A DNA stretch of 32,662 bases, from the NCBI GenBank assembly GCA_001785675.1, contig MFUJ01000021.1, forward strand, positions 2,139 to 34,800. The letters run 5' to 3'. Shown here in pieces: positions 9,620 to 17,469 of this stretch. Each line of letters opens with the position of its first letter. Positions within the stretch are counted from its first letter, which is position 1. This DNA comes from Candidatus Nomurabacteria bacterium RIFCSPHIGHO2_12_FULL_37_29 (lineage in GTDB: Bacteria; Patescibacteriota; Minisyncoccia; Phycocordibacterales; UBA9973). The notes beneath the pieces are model-generated. The model made no database searches. It saw only the letters and a program-made list of their open reading frames with translations, and was not told the DNA's origin. Made by a program: the position numbers and the translations under genes.

Positions 9620-10813
9620 ATGGCAGAAGAATTTAAAAGAGACAGGCCGCACATTAATGTCGGCACGATTGGTCATGTTGACCATGGAAAGACCACTTTA
9701 ACCGCTGCAATCTTACATGTGCTTAACATGGCTGGAAAGCAGGTTCGGCTTCGAGGTGTTGATCAGATTGACAACGCTCCCGAAGAAAAAGCTCGCGGAA
9801 TTACCATTAACATTTCTCACAATGAGTATTCAACAGATGCCCGTCACTACGCGCACATTGATGCTCCCGGACACGCTGACTACATTAAAAACATGATTAC
9901 CGGGGCGGCGCAAATGGATGGCGCGGTACTCGTGGTTGCGGCGACTGACGGCGCTATGCCCCAAACTCGCGAACATGTTCTCCTTGCGAAGCAAGTTGGT
10001 GTGCCAAAAATAATTGTATTTTTAAACAAGTGTGACATGGTTGACGACAAAGACATGATTGACCTAGTAGAAGAAGAAATTCGCGAACTTTTGACCAAGC
10101 AAGGTTTTGACGGCGCGGGGGCTCCAGTTATTCGTGGTTCTGCATTAAAAGCCCTTGAATCAAAGTCAGTGGACGATGAATGGGCGAAGAAAGTTCTTGA
10201 GCTTGTGAATGCACTCGATACCTATATTCCAATTCCAGTTCGTGATACAGCCAAGCCTTTCTTAATGCCAGTCGAAGATATTTTCTCCATTGAAGGCCGA
10301 GGTACAGTTGTAACTGGTAAAATTGAAAGAGGAATAGTGAAAGTAGGAGAAGATGTAGAAATTGTTGGTATTAAACCTACGCAGAAATCAACAGTTACTG
10401 GTATTGAAATGTTTAATAAGAATCTTCAAGAAGGCATGGCTGGAGACAATGCTGGTATTCTTTTGCGTGGTCTTAAAAAAGAAGACATTACTCGCGGACA
10501 AGTTCTCTGCAAGCCAGGTACAACTACTCCGCATGATAATTTCACTGCTGAAATATATGTTTTGAAAAAAGAAGAAGGTGGACGACACACCCCTTTCTTT
10601 AAAGGATATAAACCCCAGTTCTATATTAGAACAACAGATGTAACGGGCGATGTCGCTCTTGCTGAAGGCGTAGAGATGGTGATGCCAGGAGACACAGTAA
10701 AAATTACGGTTAAATTAGTTACCCCAGTTGCATTGGAAGAAGCACAGAGATTCGCTATCCGTGAAGGTGGCAAGACTGTTGGTGCCGGGGTAGTAACAAA
10801 GATTCTTGCGTAA
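9620..10813 (+). CDS. tuf: Elongation factor Tu
   Basis: [31 protein letters not shown]...; true start is ATG 9620, not 9587. Confidence 0.98.
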   Translation: MAEEFKRDRPHINVGTIGHVDHGKTTLTAAILHVLNMAGKQVRLRGVDQIDNAPEEKARGITINISHNEYSTDARHYAHIDAPGHADYIKNMITGAAQMDGAVLVVAATDGAMPQTREHVLLAKQVGVPKIIVFLNKCDMVDDKDMIDLVEEEIRELLTKQGFDGAGAPVIRGSALKALESKSVDDEWAKKVLELVNALDTYIPIPVRDTAKPFLMPVEDIFSIEGRGTVVTGKIERGIVKVGEDVEIVGIKPTQKSTVTGIEMFNKNLQEGMAGDNAGILLRGLKKEDITRGQVLCKPGTTTPHDNFTAEIYVLKKEEGGRHTPFFKGYKPQFYIRTTDVTGDVALAEGVEMVMPGDTVKITVKLVTPVALEEAQRFAIREGGKTVGAGVVTKILA

Positions 10814-10828
10814 ATAAAGTTTAATTTC

Positions 10829-11272
10829 ATGGTAACCAAAGAAGTAAAAATAAAAAAACCGAAAACCTCAACCAAGGTTGGTGCGAGGACGTTGAAAGTA
10901 TCTGTTAAAAAAGAAAAAAAGATTACTCACGCAGTGTCTCCTCTTCGCACAGAGGGTGGAGATGGCAAAGTGGTGCTTCGTATCAGGGTTCGTGCTTACG
11001 AGAGCAAGATCCTGGATGCTTCAGTTAAGCAGATTATGGATACTGCTACTAGGTATGATGCGAATATTGTCGGGCCAGTGCCATTACCTACTGAAATTAA
11101 AAAATATACAGTCAATCGTTCTCCTTTTATTTATAAAAACACACGAGAACAATTTGAAATTCGTGTACATAAAAGATTGATTGATATCGTAAATCCAAAC
11201 ACAAAAATCATAGAAGCCCTCACCAATTTATCGCTCCCTTCCGGGGTGGATATTGATGTGAAAATGCTCTAA
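10829..11272 (+). CDS. rpsJ: 30S ribosomal protein uS10 with Lys-rich N-terminal extension
   Basis: VVLRIRVRAYESKILDASVKQIMDTATRYDANIVGPVPLPTEIKKYTVNRSPFIYKNTREQFEIRVHKRLI. Confidence 0.96.
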   Translation: MVTKEVKIKKPKTSTKVGARTLKVSVKKEKKITHAVSPLRTEGGDGKVVLRIRVRAYESKILDASVKQIMDTATRYDANIVGPVPLPTEIKKYTVNRSPFIYKNTREQFEIRVHKRLIDIVNPNTKIIEALTNLSLPSGVDIDVKML

Positions 11273-11308
11273 GTTTAGATCACAGGTCTGACCTGCGGAA
11301 CACAAGTT

Positions 11309-11923
11309 ATGAAATTCATTTTAGCAACAAAAGAAAATATGACAGAGTACTTTTCCGAGGAAGGAAACGTTGTCCCAGTAACGATACTCTCTGCAGGACC
11401 TGTAACTGTGACCCGAATTTTTTCCAAGGAGCAAGACGGCTACAATTCTGTGCAGGTTGGTTTTAGAACACAAAAGAAAGAAAGAATTAGCAAGTCTCGC
11501 ATTGGTACTATGGGTGGCGGACTTTATAAAAATCTTAAAGAGTTCAGACTGAAACCAAATGATACGAGTGATGTTAAGGTCGGTGACAGTATTGATGTCT
11601 CGATTTTTTCTCCAGGTGACCGCCTTGTTGTTTCAAGCATATCTAAGGGTAAAGGCTTTCAGGGTGTTGTAAAGCGCCATGGTTTTCATGGTGGTCCTCG
11701 TACTCATGGTCAAAAGCATTCAGAAAGAGAAGGAGGTAGTATCGGAGGAGGTTTACGAACTCATGTTCCCAAAGGTATGAGAATGGCAGGCCGAATGGGA
11801 GGAGATCGTATTACGCAGAAGAATTTAGAAGTTGTTTCTATAGATAAAGAAAATAATTTAATGCTTGTAAAAGGAGCAATAACCGGTAAGCGTGGAAGTT
11901 TGGTTGAGGTTGTTAGTAGATAG
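11309..11923 (+). CDS. rplC: 50S ribosomal protein uL3
   Basis: KGKGFQGVVKRHGFHGGPRTHGQKHSEREGGSIG...GRMGGDRIT. Confidence 0.97.
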   Translation: MKFILATKENMTEYFSEEGNVVPVTILSAGPVTVTRIFSKEQDGYNSVQVGFRTQKKERISKSRIGTMGGGLYKNLKEFRLKPNDTSDVKVGDSIDVSIFSPGDRLVVSSISKGKGFQGVVKRHGFHGGPRTHGQKHSEREGGSIGGGLRTHVPKGMRMAGRMGGDRITQKNLEVVSIDKENNLMLVKGAITGKRGSLVEVVSR

Positions 11924-11959
11924 ATAGAATCCAAGGCCCTATCTCAAGGAAATAAAATC

Positions 11960-12619
11960 ATGGAAGCAAAAATATACAATCAAAAAGGAGCGCAGGTAGG
12001 AACAATAAATCTTCCAGTGAAAGTTTTTGGGGCTTCGTGGAGGAGCGATTTAGTGCATCAAGTCGTGGAAGGAATGCGTAGCAACAAACGTGCTGGCACA
12101 GCGGATACTAAAGATCGTGGGGAAGTTCGTGGTGGAGGCAAGAAGCCTTGGAAACAGAAAGGTACAGGACGAGCGAGGCATGGTTCTTCCAGAAGTCCGA
12201 TCTGGGTAGGTGGAGGCGTGACCCATGGTCCGCTAGCAGAAAAGAATTACAAAAGAAAAATTTCCAAGAAAATGCGCGCGCAAGCTTTATTCTCGGTACT
12301 TTCCAGAAAGCTAAAAGATAATGAAATACTTTTTATTGATTCACTTGCAATGTCTGGAATAAAGACGAAGCTGGCGATAGATGTGATGAAAAATTTGGCA
12401 AAAGTTTCCGGGTTTAAACCAATTGCGGATTCCAAAAAGCCTAAAGTTCTAACTGCCCTTTTTGCAAGGAATGAAAAAACAGAAAAAAGCTTTAGAAATT
12501 TACCACAATTGGAAATAGTGTTTTTAAAAAATTTAAATCCACTAGATGTTTTAAATTATCAATATCTTTTGATAGAAAATCCGGTCGAAAGCACAAAATT
12601 TTTAGAATCTCGTGGATAG
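11960..12619 (+). CDS. rplD: 50S ribosomal protein uL4
   Basis: RAGTADTKDRGEVRGGGKKPWKQKGTGRARHGSSRSPIWVGGG. Confidence 0.97.
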   Translation: MEAKIYNQKGAQVGTINLPVKVFGASWRSDLVHQVVEGMRSNKRAGTADTKDRGEVRGGGKKPWKQKGTGRARHGSSRSPIWVGGGVTHGPLAEKNYKRKISKKMRAQALFSVLSRKLKDNEILFIDSLAMSGIKTKLAIDVMKNLAKVSGFKPIADSKKPKVLTALFARNEKTEKSFRNLPQLEIVFLKNLNPLDVLNYQYLLIENPVESTKFLESRG

Positions 12620-12628
12620 CAAAACATC

Positions 12629-12898
12629 ATGACAACAATTATTAACAACCCAAGAATTACCGAAAAAGCCTCTAATGCTGCCGAGCAAAATGTATATACT
12701 TTTGATATTTCATCCTTGGCGAATAAGACAGAAATCAAGAAAGCTATTTTTGTTCTCTATAAAGTAAAACCAGTAAAAGTGAATGTTTTATCAGTGCCGA
12801 AGAAAAACATAATGTCAAAAGGTAAAGCTGGAGTAAAAGGGGGAGGCAGAAAAGCCCTTGTGTATTTAAAAAAAGGAGATAAGATAGAATTTATTTAA
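12629..12898 (+). CDS. rplW: 50S ribosomal protein uL23
   Basis: IINNPRITEKASNAAEQNVYTFDI...NKTEIKKAIFVLYKVKPVKVNVL. Confidence 0.95.
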   Translation: MTTIINNPRITEKASNAAEQNVYTFDISSLANKTEIKKAIFVLYKVKPVKVNVLSVPKKNIMSKGKAGVKGGGRKALVYLKKGDKIEFI

Positions 12899-13737
12899 TG
12901 AAAACATATAAACCAACAAGTAAATCACGAAGACAGATGACCAATGTATCTTACAGAGGAATTTTGACCGAGTCACAACCGACCAAGTCTCTGACTCATG
13001 GCTTCAGACGTTCTGTTGGGCGCAACAGTCAGGGGCGTATCACTATGCGACACAAAGGCGCAGGGCATAAACGCCTGTATCGTGATGTGGATTTTTTATA
13101 TAACAAGAAAGAAATTCCGGCGAAAATAAAATCCATTGAATATGATCCAAATCGAAGTGCATTTATCGGACTCGCTGTTTACAAAGATGGAGAAAAAAGA
13201 TATGTGGTATTACCAAAGTCTGTAAAAAGAGGAAGCTCATTTGTCGTTTCAGAAAAAGCATCACTTGAAGTTGGCAATAGACTTCCTCTTAAAAATATTC
13301 CTGTTGGAACTTTTGTTTATAATATTGAAATAAAACCCTATGGTGGCGCGAAGATTGCTCGTTCGGCGGGGATCTTCGCGCAAGTGGTAGCAAATGCTGA
13401 TAGGTACACAAATATTAAAATGCCTTCAACCGAAATTAGAAAAATAAATGAAAACTGTTGGGCATCTATCGGTACTGTTTCGAACGAAGAACATCATTTG
13501 GAAAATTATGGCAAAGCCGGACGGTCTCGTTGGAAAGGTATTCGTCCGACAGTCCGCGGTACTGCCATGAATCCGGTAGACCATCCATACGGAGGTGGAG
13601 AAGGCAGACAAGGCCGTGGGACTAAACGTCCAAAGACCATGTGGGGAAAAGTTACCGGTGGACGTAAAACACGTGGTCCAAAAAAATACTCAAATGTTTT
13701 TATAGTTTCTCGCAGGAAAACTGGGAAGAATAAATAA
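12898..13737 (+). CDS. rplB: 50S ribosomal protein uL2
   Basis: KPTSKSRRQMTNVSY...GRNSQGRITMRHKGAGHKRLYR...RPTVRGTAMNPVDHPYGGGEGRQGRG. Confidence 0.98.
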   Translation: MKTYKPTSKSRRQMTNVSYRGILTESQPTKSLTHGFRRSVGRNSQGRITMRHKGAGHKRLYRDVDFLYNKKEIPAKIKSIEYDPNRSAFIGLAVYKDGEKRYVVLPKSVKRGSSFVVSEKASLEVGNRLPLKNIPVGTFVYNIEIKPYGGAKIARSAGIFAQVVANADRYTNIKMPSTEIRKINENCWASIGTVSNEEHHLENYGKAGRSRWKGIRPTVRGTAMNPVDHPYGGGEGRQGRGTKRPKTMWGKVTGGRKTRGPKKYSNVFIVSRRKTGKNK

Positions 13738-13770
13738 AAAAATTACAAAGGATAATCTTTTGTAATTTTT
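13738..13770 (+). terminator. Terminator after rplB
   Basis: AAAAATTACAAAGGA-TAA-TCTTTTGTAATTTTT; 15-bp stem with one G-U pair. Confidence 0.8.
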
Positions 13771-13835
13771 GTTATTCACATTTTATTATTGTGTTGTTTT
13801 TTATATATGTTATATATATAAGTGAAGGAGGTGTA

Positions 13836-13949
13836 ATGGTAAAAACACACCATTACCACAAGAACAGATTCAGCCGACGAGTACGGCTGAAGGCTGGTCA
13901 TCGTTCCGACCGACGAGCAATTCGTCGTTTGGAAAAAAAGAAGAGTTAG
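13836..13949 (+). CDS. Unannotated 37-aa highly basic small protein (candidate)
   Basis: ATG preceded by AAGGAGGTGTA; translation MVKTHHYHKNRFSRRVRLKAGHRSDRRAIRRLEKKKS*. Below the ORF-track size cutoff. Has its own AT-rich promoter-like upstream region after the rplB terminator. Confidence 0.55.
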   Translation: MVKTHHYHKNRFSRRVRLKAGHRSDRRAIRRLEKKKS

Positions 13950-14087
13950 CGTCTGGTCTCATCCTGGGGGGTGTGCGATTCTGCATGCTCCCCATTCCTA
14001 TTTTCTACTCAAAAGTTTTAACAGTTTAGAAATAAGCGACTCATTTCCTGCCATTTACTTGGCCCGCCCATCTAGGAAGCCGCTCAC

Positions 14088-14115
14088 AATACACAGAAAT
14101 GCTCTGTGTATTTTT
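14088..14115 (+). terminator. Putative terminator
   Basis: AATACACAG-aaatgct-CTGTGTATT followed by TTT. Confidence 0.65.
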
Positions 14116-14116
14116 G

Positions 14117-14144
14117 TTGCTTTATTTTACGTATATGGTATATT
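14117..14144 (+). promoter_or_regulatory. Putative extended -10 promoter TTGCTT-N16-TATATT
   Basis: TTGCTT, 16-nt spacer, TGG-TATATT. Confidence 0.5.
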
Positions 14145-14149
14145 ACTAA

Positions 14150-14258
14150 ATGAATGGGTTCATCTCATATCTCAGTTTTTAACTCGCGAAGTTCAGGCAA
14201 ACTACTTCGTGAGTCTTAGGGGCTCGCTTGCAATCGAACGCAGGTGGCCCCTTTTTTT
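14150..14258 (+). ncRNA. Candidate small RNA / attenuator-like cassette with 11-codon uORF, hairpin and terminator
   Basis: ATG 14150 opens MNGFISYLSVF*; hairpin ACTCGCGAAGT (14182-14192)/ACTTCGTGAGT (14204-14214); terminator AGGGGCTCGCTTGC...GCAGGTGGCCCCTTTTTTT (14218-14258). Confidence 0.4.
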
Positions 14259-14274
14259 GCCCAAATTCATTCGG

Positions 14275-14302
14275 TTGACATTTTACTCTTATTTGTTAGT
14301 AT
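14275..14302 (+). promoter_or_regulatory. rpsS promoter TTGACA-N16-TAGTAT
   Basis: Same -35/spacer/-10 layout as the tuf promoter, including the ATTTGTTAGTATG-like -10 context. Confidence 0.75.
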
Positions 14303-14332
14303 GAAAATAAGCTCGTTAGGAGCTTTTTGTTT

Positions 14333-14408
14333 ACCCCCACACTTATATTAAAGATGTGCCTTAGGCACAGAGAGGGTACTCAAATATCTTTAATATAAGT
14401 GTGGGGGT
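14333..14408 (+). repeat. Perfect 23-bp inverted repeat in rpsS leader
   Basis: ACCCCCACACTTATATTAAAGAT (14333-14355) and ATCTTTAATATAAGTGTGGGGGT (14386-14408), 30-nt loop containing GTGCC-TTA-GGCAC; right arm ends 10 nt before ATG 14419. Confidence 0.9.
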
Positions 14409-14418
14409 TCATTTAATC

Positions 14419-14766
14419 ATGACTCGATCAATTAAAAAAGGTATATACGTAGATGAGGGGCTATTAAAAAAGATTGCTGGTAAAAACCCGCTCCAGACGG
14501 AAGTGGTGAAGACTTGGAAGCGCGCTTGTGTTATTTCTCCAGAGATGCTTGGTTTCACCTTCGGTGTTTATAATGGGAAAGTTCATGTGGATGTTCTCGT
14601 TACTGAAGATATGGTTGGTCATCGATTAGGAGAATTTTCTCCGACCAAGAAATTTATTAAACATGGCGGAAAAATGCAGAAAGAACTAGAGCAGAAGAAA
14701 AAAGAAGCCGAGATAACTCAAGCCAAATCAGCTACAGCGGCGGCTGATGATGCGAAGAAAAAATAA
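14419..14766 (+). CDS. rpsS: 30S ribosomal protein uS19
   Basis: MTRSIKKGIYVDEGLLKKI...WKRACVISPEMLGFTFGVYNGKVHVDVLVTEDMVGHRLGEFSPT; true start 14419. Confidence 0.96.
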   Translation: MTRSIKKGIYVDEGLLKKIAGKNPLQTEVVKTWKRACVISPEMLGFTFGVYNGKVHVDVLVTEDMVGHRLGEFSPTKKFIKHGGKMQKELEQKKKEAEITQAKSATAAADDAKKK

Positions 14767-14768
14767 TC

Positions 14769-15146
14769 ATGAAAGCATTTTTGAAAAATTATCGACAGTC
14801 TCCTAGAAAAGTTCGCTTAGTCGCAGGGCTTGTGAGGGGCAAGGGAGTTTTAGAAGCTATTGCCGAACTTGATTTTTTGGCGAAGCGTGCGGGTTTGCCA
14901 CTGAAAAAACTTTTACTCTCTGCAGTTTCTAATGCGAAACAAATGGGGATAGACAAGGAAAATTTATTTATTAAAGAATTACGCGTGGATAAAGGTATAA
15001 CAATGAAAAGAATGATGCCGGCGGCCATGGGCACAGGACACAGGATAAATAAGCGAACGAGCCACTTAAGTCTGATGCTTGCCGAGAAAATAGTTAAAGT
15101 TTCCACTAAGGGTGGATCTGCCTCCGGTAGAAAAAAATCAAAATAA
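14769..15146 (+). CDS. rplV: 50S ribosomal protein uL22
   Basis: LKNYRQSPRKVRLVAGLVRGK...AVSNAKQM...GRKKSK. Confidence 0.95.
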   Translation: MKAFLKNYRQSPRKVRLVAGLVRGKGVLEAIAELDFLAKRAGLPLKKLLLSAVSNAKQMGIDKENLFIKELRVDKGITMKRMMPAAMGTGHRINKRTSHLSLMLAEKIVKVSTKGGSASGRKKSK

Positions 15147-15147
15147 C

Positions 15148-15816
15148 ATGTCAAAAATAGTCCATCCATATGCGCATAGGTTGATCATACTGCGAGACTG
15201 GAAAAGTCGCTGGTTCGCTGACCCGAAAAAATATGTCACTTATTTAAAAGGTGATGTTCTAATACGACAATATTTAGAAAAAAAATTGCGCGGTATGTAT
15301 ATCTCTTCAATCGAAATTGAAAGAAGCAGAAAAGCCACCAGATTTATCATAAGAACTTCTCGCCCTGGGCTCTTAATAGGCCGAAGTGGCGAAGGAGCAA
15401 CGAAGCTCAAGGAAGATATTTTAAAGAAAATGGACAAGTTGAAACTCGCAAAGCCCGAAGATTTTAAGCTTGAAATTGTTGAAGTTTCAAATCCAGAAGC
15501 TGATGCCGCTATTGTTGCATATATGATTGCTGAAGGATTGGAAAAAAGAATGCCTTATCGCCGAGTTATTAAAACGATTATTGAAAAAGTAATGACAGCA
15601 CGCGGGGTAGAAGGTGCCAGAATAGTTCTAGGAGGCAGACTTGGCGGGGCAGACATTGCTCGCACGGAAGAAATCAAGCGTGGGTCTATTCCACTTCAGA
15701 CTTTCCGCGCGGATATAGATTTTAAGCGCGAGCGTGCGACCCTGTCTTACGGCGTTGTTGGCATTAAGGTTTGGATTTATCGCGGAAAAATATTTGGCAA
15801 AAAACAAGAAGTATAA
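15148..15816 (+). CDS. rpsC: 30S ribosomal protein uS3
   Basis: MSKIVHPYAHRLIILRDWKSRWF...IIRTSRPGLLIGRSGEGATKL...GGRLGGADIARTEEIKRGSIPLQTFRADIDF; start 15148. Confidence 0.96.
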   Translation: MSKIVHPYAHRLIILRDWKSRWFADPKKYVTYLKGDVLIRQYLEKKLRGMYISSIEIERSRKATRFIIRTSRPGLLIGRSGEGATKLKEDILKKMDKLKLAKPEDFKLEIVEVSNPEADAAIVAYMIAEGLEKRMPYRRVIKTIIEKVMTARGVEGARIVLGGRLGGADIARTEEIKRGSIPLQTFRADIDFKRERATLSYGVVGIKVWIYRGKIFGKKQEV

Positions 15817-15828
15817 TAAATCAATGAT

Positions 15829-16257
15829 ATGTTATTACCAAAAAAAGTAAAATTTAGAAAATGGCAGACCCAGCGGTCTAATCCCAAAATGTTATCACCA
15901 GACACCAGAGGTTTTAAGCTCGCCTTCGGTTCTTATGGAATCAAGTCTGTCTCTCAAGCGCGTGTTAAGTCAATCCAAATTGAATCTGCTCGAAAGGTAA
16001 TATCGCGTACTTTGACCAAGGCTGGCAAGTATTGGATCCGTATTTTTCCAGATCGCCCCTATACCTCTAAACCAGCAGAAGTGGGCATGGGAAAAGGAAA
16101 GGGAGATCCGCAGGGGTATTGCTTTGATGTTTTGCCCGGGCGTATTATCTTTGAAGTTGATGGTGTAGAAGAAGCCATAGCACATGAGGCGCTCCGTAAG
16201 GCTGGCACCAAGCTTCCGCTTAAAACCAGGATTATTGGAAGAACCCATAAACAATAA
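15829..16257 (+). CDS. rplP: 50S ribosomal protein uL16
   Basis: MLLPKKVKFRKWQTQRS...RKVISRTLTKAGKYWIRIFPDRPYTSKPAEVGMGKGKGDP. Confidence 0.96.
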   Translation: MLLPKKVKFRKWQTQRSNPKMLSPDTRGFKLAFGSYGIKSVSQARVKSIQIESARKVISRTLTKAGKYWIRIFPDRPYTSKPAEVGMGKGKGDPQGYCFDVLPGRIIFEVDGVEEAIAHEALRKAGTKLPLKTRIIGRTHKQ

Positions 16258-16261
16258 TTAT

Positions 16262-16504
16262 ATGACCGAAAAAAATAAAAATACAAAAGATAAAAATTTG
16301 CCGCCCGAGGCGGATCAGCCTCGGGCGGCAAAAGGAATGAAAACAGATGAGCTAGAAAAAAAGCTTGTTCTCTTGAAAGAGAACATAAGAGTTATTAGAT
16401 TTAAATCCGAAGGCTCAAAATCAAAAAATGTGAAAGAGTTGGCGTCTTTAAAGAAAAACGTAGCTCGAATTTTGACAGAAATAAACCAAAAAATTAAAAA
16501 TTAG
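16262..16504 (+). CDS. rpmC: 50S ribosomal protein uL29 (alternative start 16337)
   Basis: MKTDELEKKLVLLKENIRVIRFKSEGSKSKNVKELASLKKNVARILTEINQ; position between rplP and rpsQ. Confidence 0.85.
   Translation: MTEKNKNTKDKNLPPEADQPRAAKGMKTDELEKKLVLLKENIRVIRFKSEGSKSKNVKELASLKKNVARILTEINQKIKN
16297..16332 (+). repeat. GC-rich 15-bp perfect palindrome at 5' end of rpmC
   Basis: TTTGCCGCCCGAGGC-GGATCA-GCCTCGGGCGGCAAA; encodes LPPEADQPRAA in frame. Confidence 0.9.
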
Positions 16505-16516
16505 AAATTAACCAAT

Positions 16517-16792
16517 ATGGTAACTAAATTAAAACAATCACAAATACAAGAACAACAAGGCCCTAAAAAAAATGGGAATCTTCTGGTGGGTGTAGTTGTT
16601 TCGGACAAGATGGATAAAACTGTCACTGTTTCTGTTTCTAGATTTATCAAACATCCACTGTATGGGAAATTTTACAAAGTGAATAAAAAATACAAAGCGC
16701 ATGACGAAGAAAATAAATATAAAATAGGAGATAAGATAGAAATAATTGAAACACGGCCGATATCAAAAGATAAGAGATTTAAAGTAATTTAG
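16517..16792 (+). CDS. rpsQ: 30S ribosomal protein uS17
   Basis: [67 protein letters not shown]. Confidence 0.95.
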   Translation: MVTKLKQSQIQEQQGPKKNGNLLVGVVVSDKMDKTVTVSVSRFIKHPLYGKFYKVNKKYKAHDEENKYKIGDKIEIIETRPISKDKRFKVI

Positions 16793-16802
16793 AAATAATT
16801 TT

Positions 16803-16840
16803 TTGTTCACCCTGCCATGGTGGGGCAAATAGGAGAACAA
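16803..16840 (+). promoter_or_regulatory. Hairpin leader before rplN enclosing an SD-like AGGAG
   Basis: TTGTTC/GAACAA outer stem with inner TGCC/GGCA; AGGAG at 16831-16835; ATG 16846. Confidence 0.4.
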
Positions 16841-16845
16841 GCAAT

Positions 16846-17217
16846 ATGATACAAAACGAAACATTGGTAAAAATAACAGATAATGCTGGAGGCACAGTGG
16901 GCAAAGTGTTTAAGATTTTAGGGTCTTCAAAAAAAAGATATGCGACCTTGGGTGAGTTGGTTATTATTTCTGTAAAGGTGGCGAGCCCCAGAAAAGGAGT
17001 TAAGAAGAAAGATGTGCATCAAGCAGTCGTTGTGCGTACTCGCAGTGCCTACAGAAGGAAGGATGGATCATATATTCGTTTTGATGATAATGCTGTGGTT
17101 CTTTTAGAAAAAGGAAAAAAAGATCCGAAAGCTGGACGTGTGTTTGGACCAATTCCGAGAGAGCTTGCTGAAAAGGGATTTCAAAAAATAATTTCTTTAG
17201 CGCAGGAGGTAATCTAG
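16846..17217 (+). CDS. rplN: 50S ribosomal protein uL14
   Basis: MIQNETLVKITDNAGGTVGKVFKILGSSKKRYATLGELVIISVK...VVVRTRSAYRRKDGSYIRFDDNAVVLL. Confidence 0.97.
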   Translation: MIQNETLVKITDNAGGTVGKVFKILGSSKKRYATLGELVIISVKVASPRKGVKKKDVHQAVVVRTRSAYRRKDGSYIRFDDNAVVLLEKGKKDPKAGRVFGPIPRELAEKGFQKIISLAQEVI

Positions 17218-17237
17218 TCAATTTAAAATTACGAATT

Positions 17238-17456
17238 ATGAAAATAAAAAAAGGAGACAATGTAATAATAATAACAGGAAAAGACAAGGATAAAAAAGGT
17301 AAAATTATCCGTGTTTTAGTAGAAGAGAACAAGGTCATTGTAGAAGGAGCGAATATGATGAAGAAGCATCAGCGTCCTAGAAAGTCTGGAGAAAAAGGAT
17401 CAATGGTAAATATTGCCATGCCGATTCATGCTTCCAATGTTAAAAAAGTAGAATAA
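17238..17456 (+). CDS. rplX: 50S ribosomal protein uL24
   Basis: MKIKKGDNVIIITGKDKDKKGKIIRVLVEENKVIVEGANMMKKHQRP. Confidence 0.95.
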   Translation: MKIKKGDNVIIITGKDKDKKGKIIRVLVEENKVIVEGANMMKKHQRPRKSGEKGSMVNIAMPIHASNVKKVE

Positions 17457-17469
17457 AGATTTTAAAATT

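Noticed and set aside
14218-14258. tRNA/tmRNA-like end on the minus strand (GGGGCCACCTGCGTTCGATTGCAAGCGAGCCCC contains TTCGA)
   Set aside because: T-stem pairing is imperfect, there is no anticodon arm or CCA context, and the plus strand reads as a hairpin followed by T7, so a terminator is the simpler explanation.
14059-14304. 81-aa plus-strand ORF before rpsS
   Set aside because: Runs through two terminator-like hairpins and two promoters; no SD or recognisable domain, so likely a spurious open frame.
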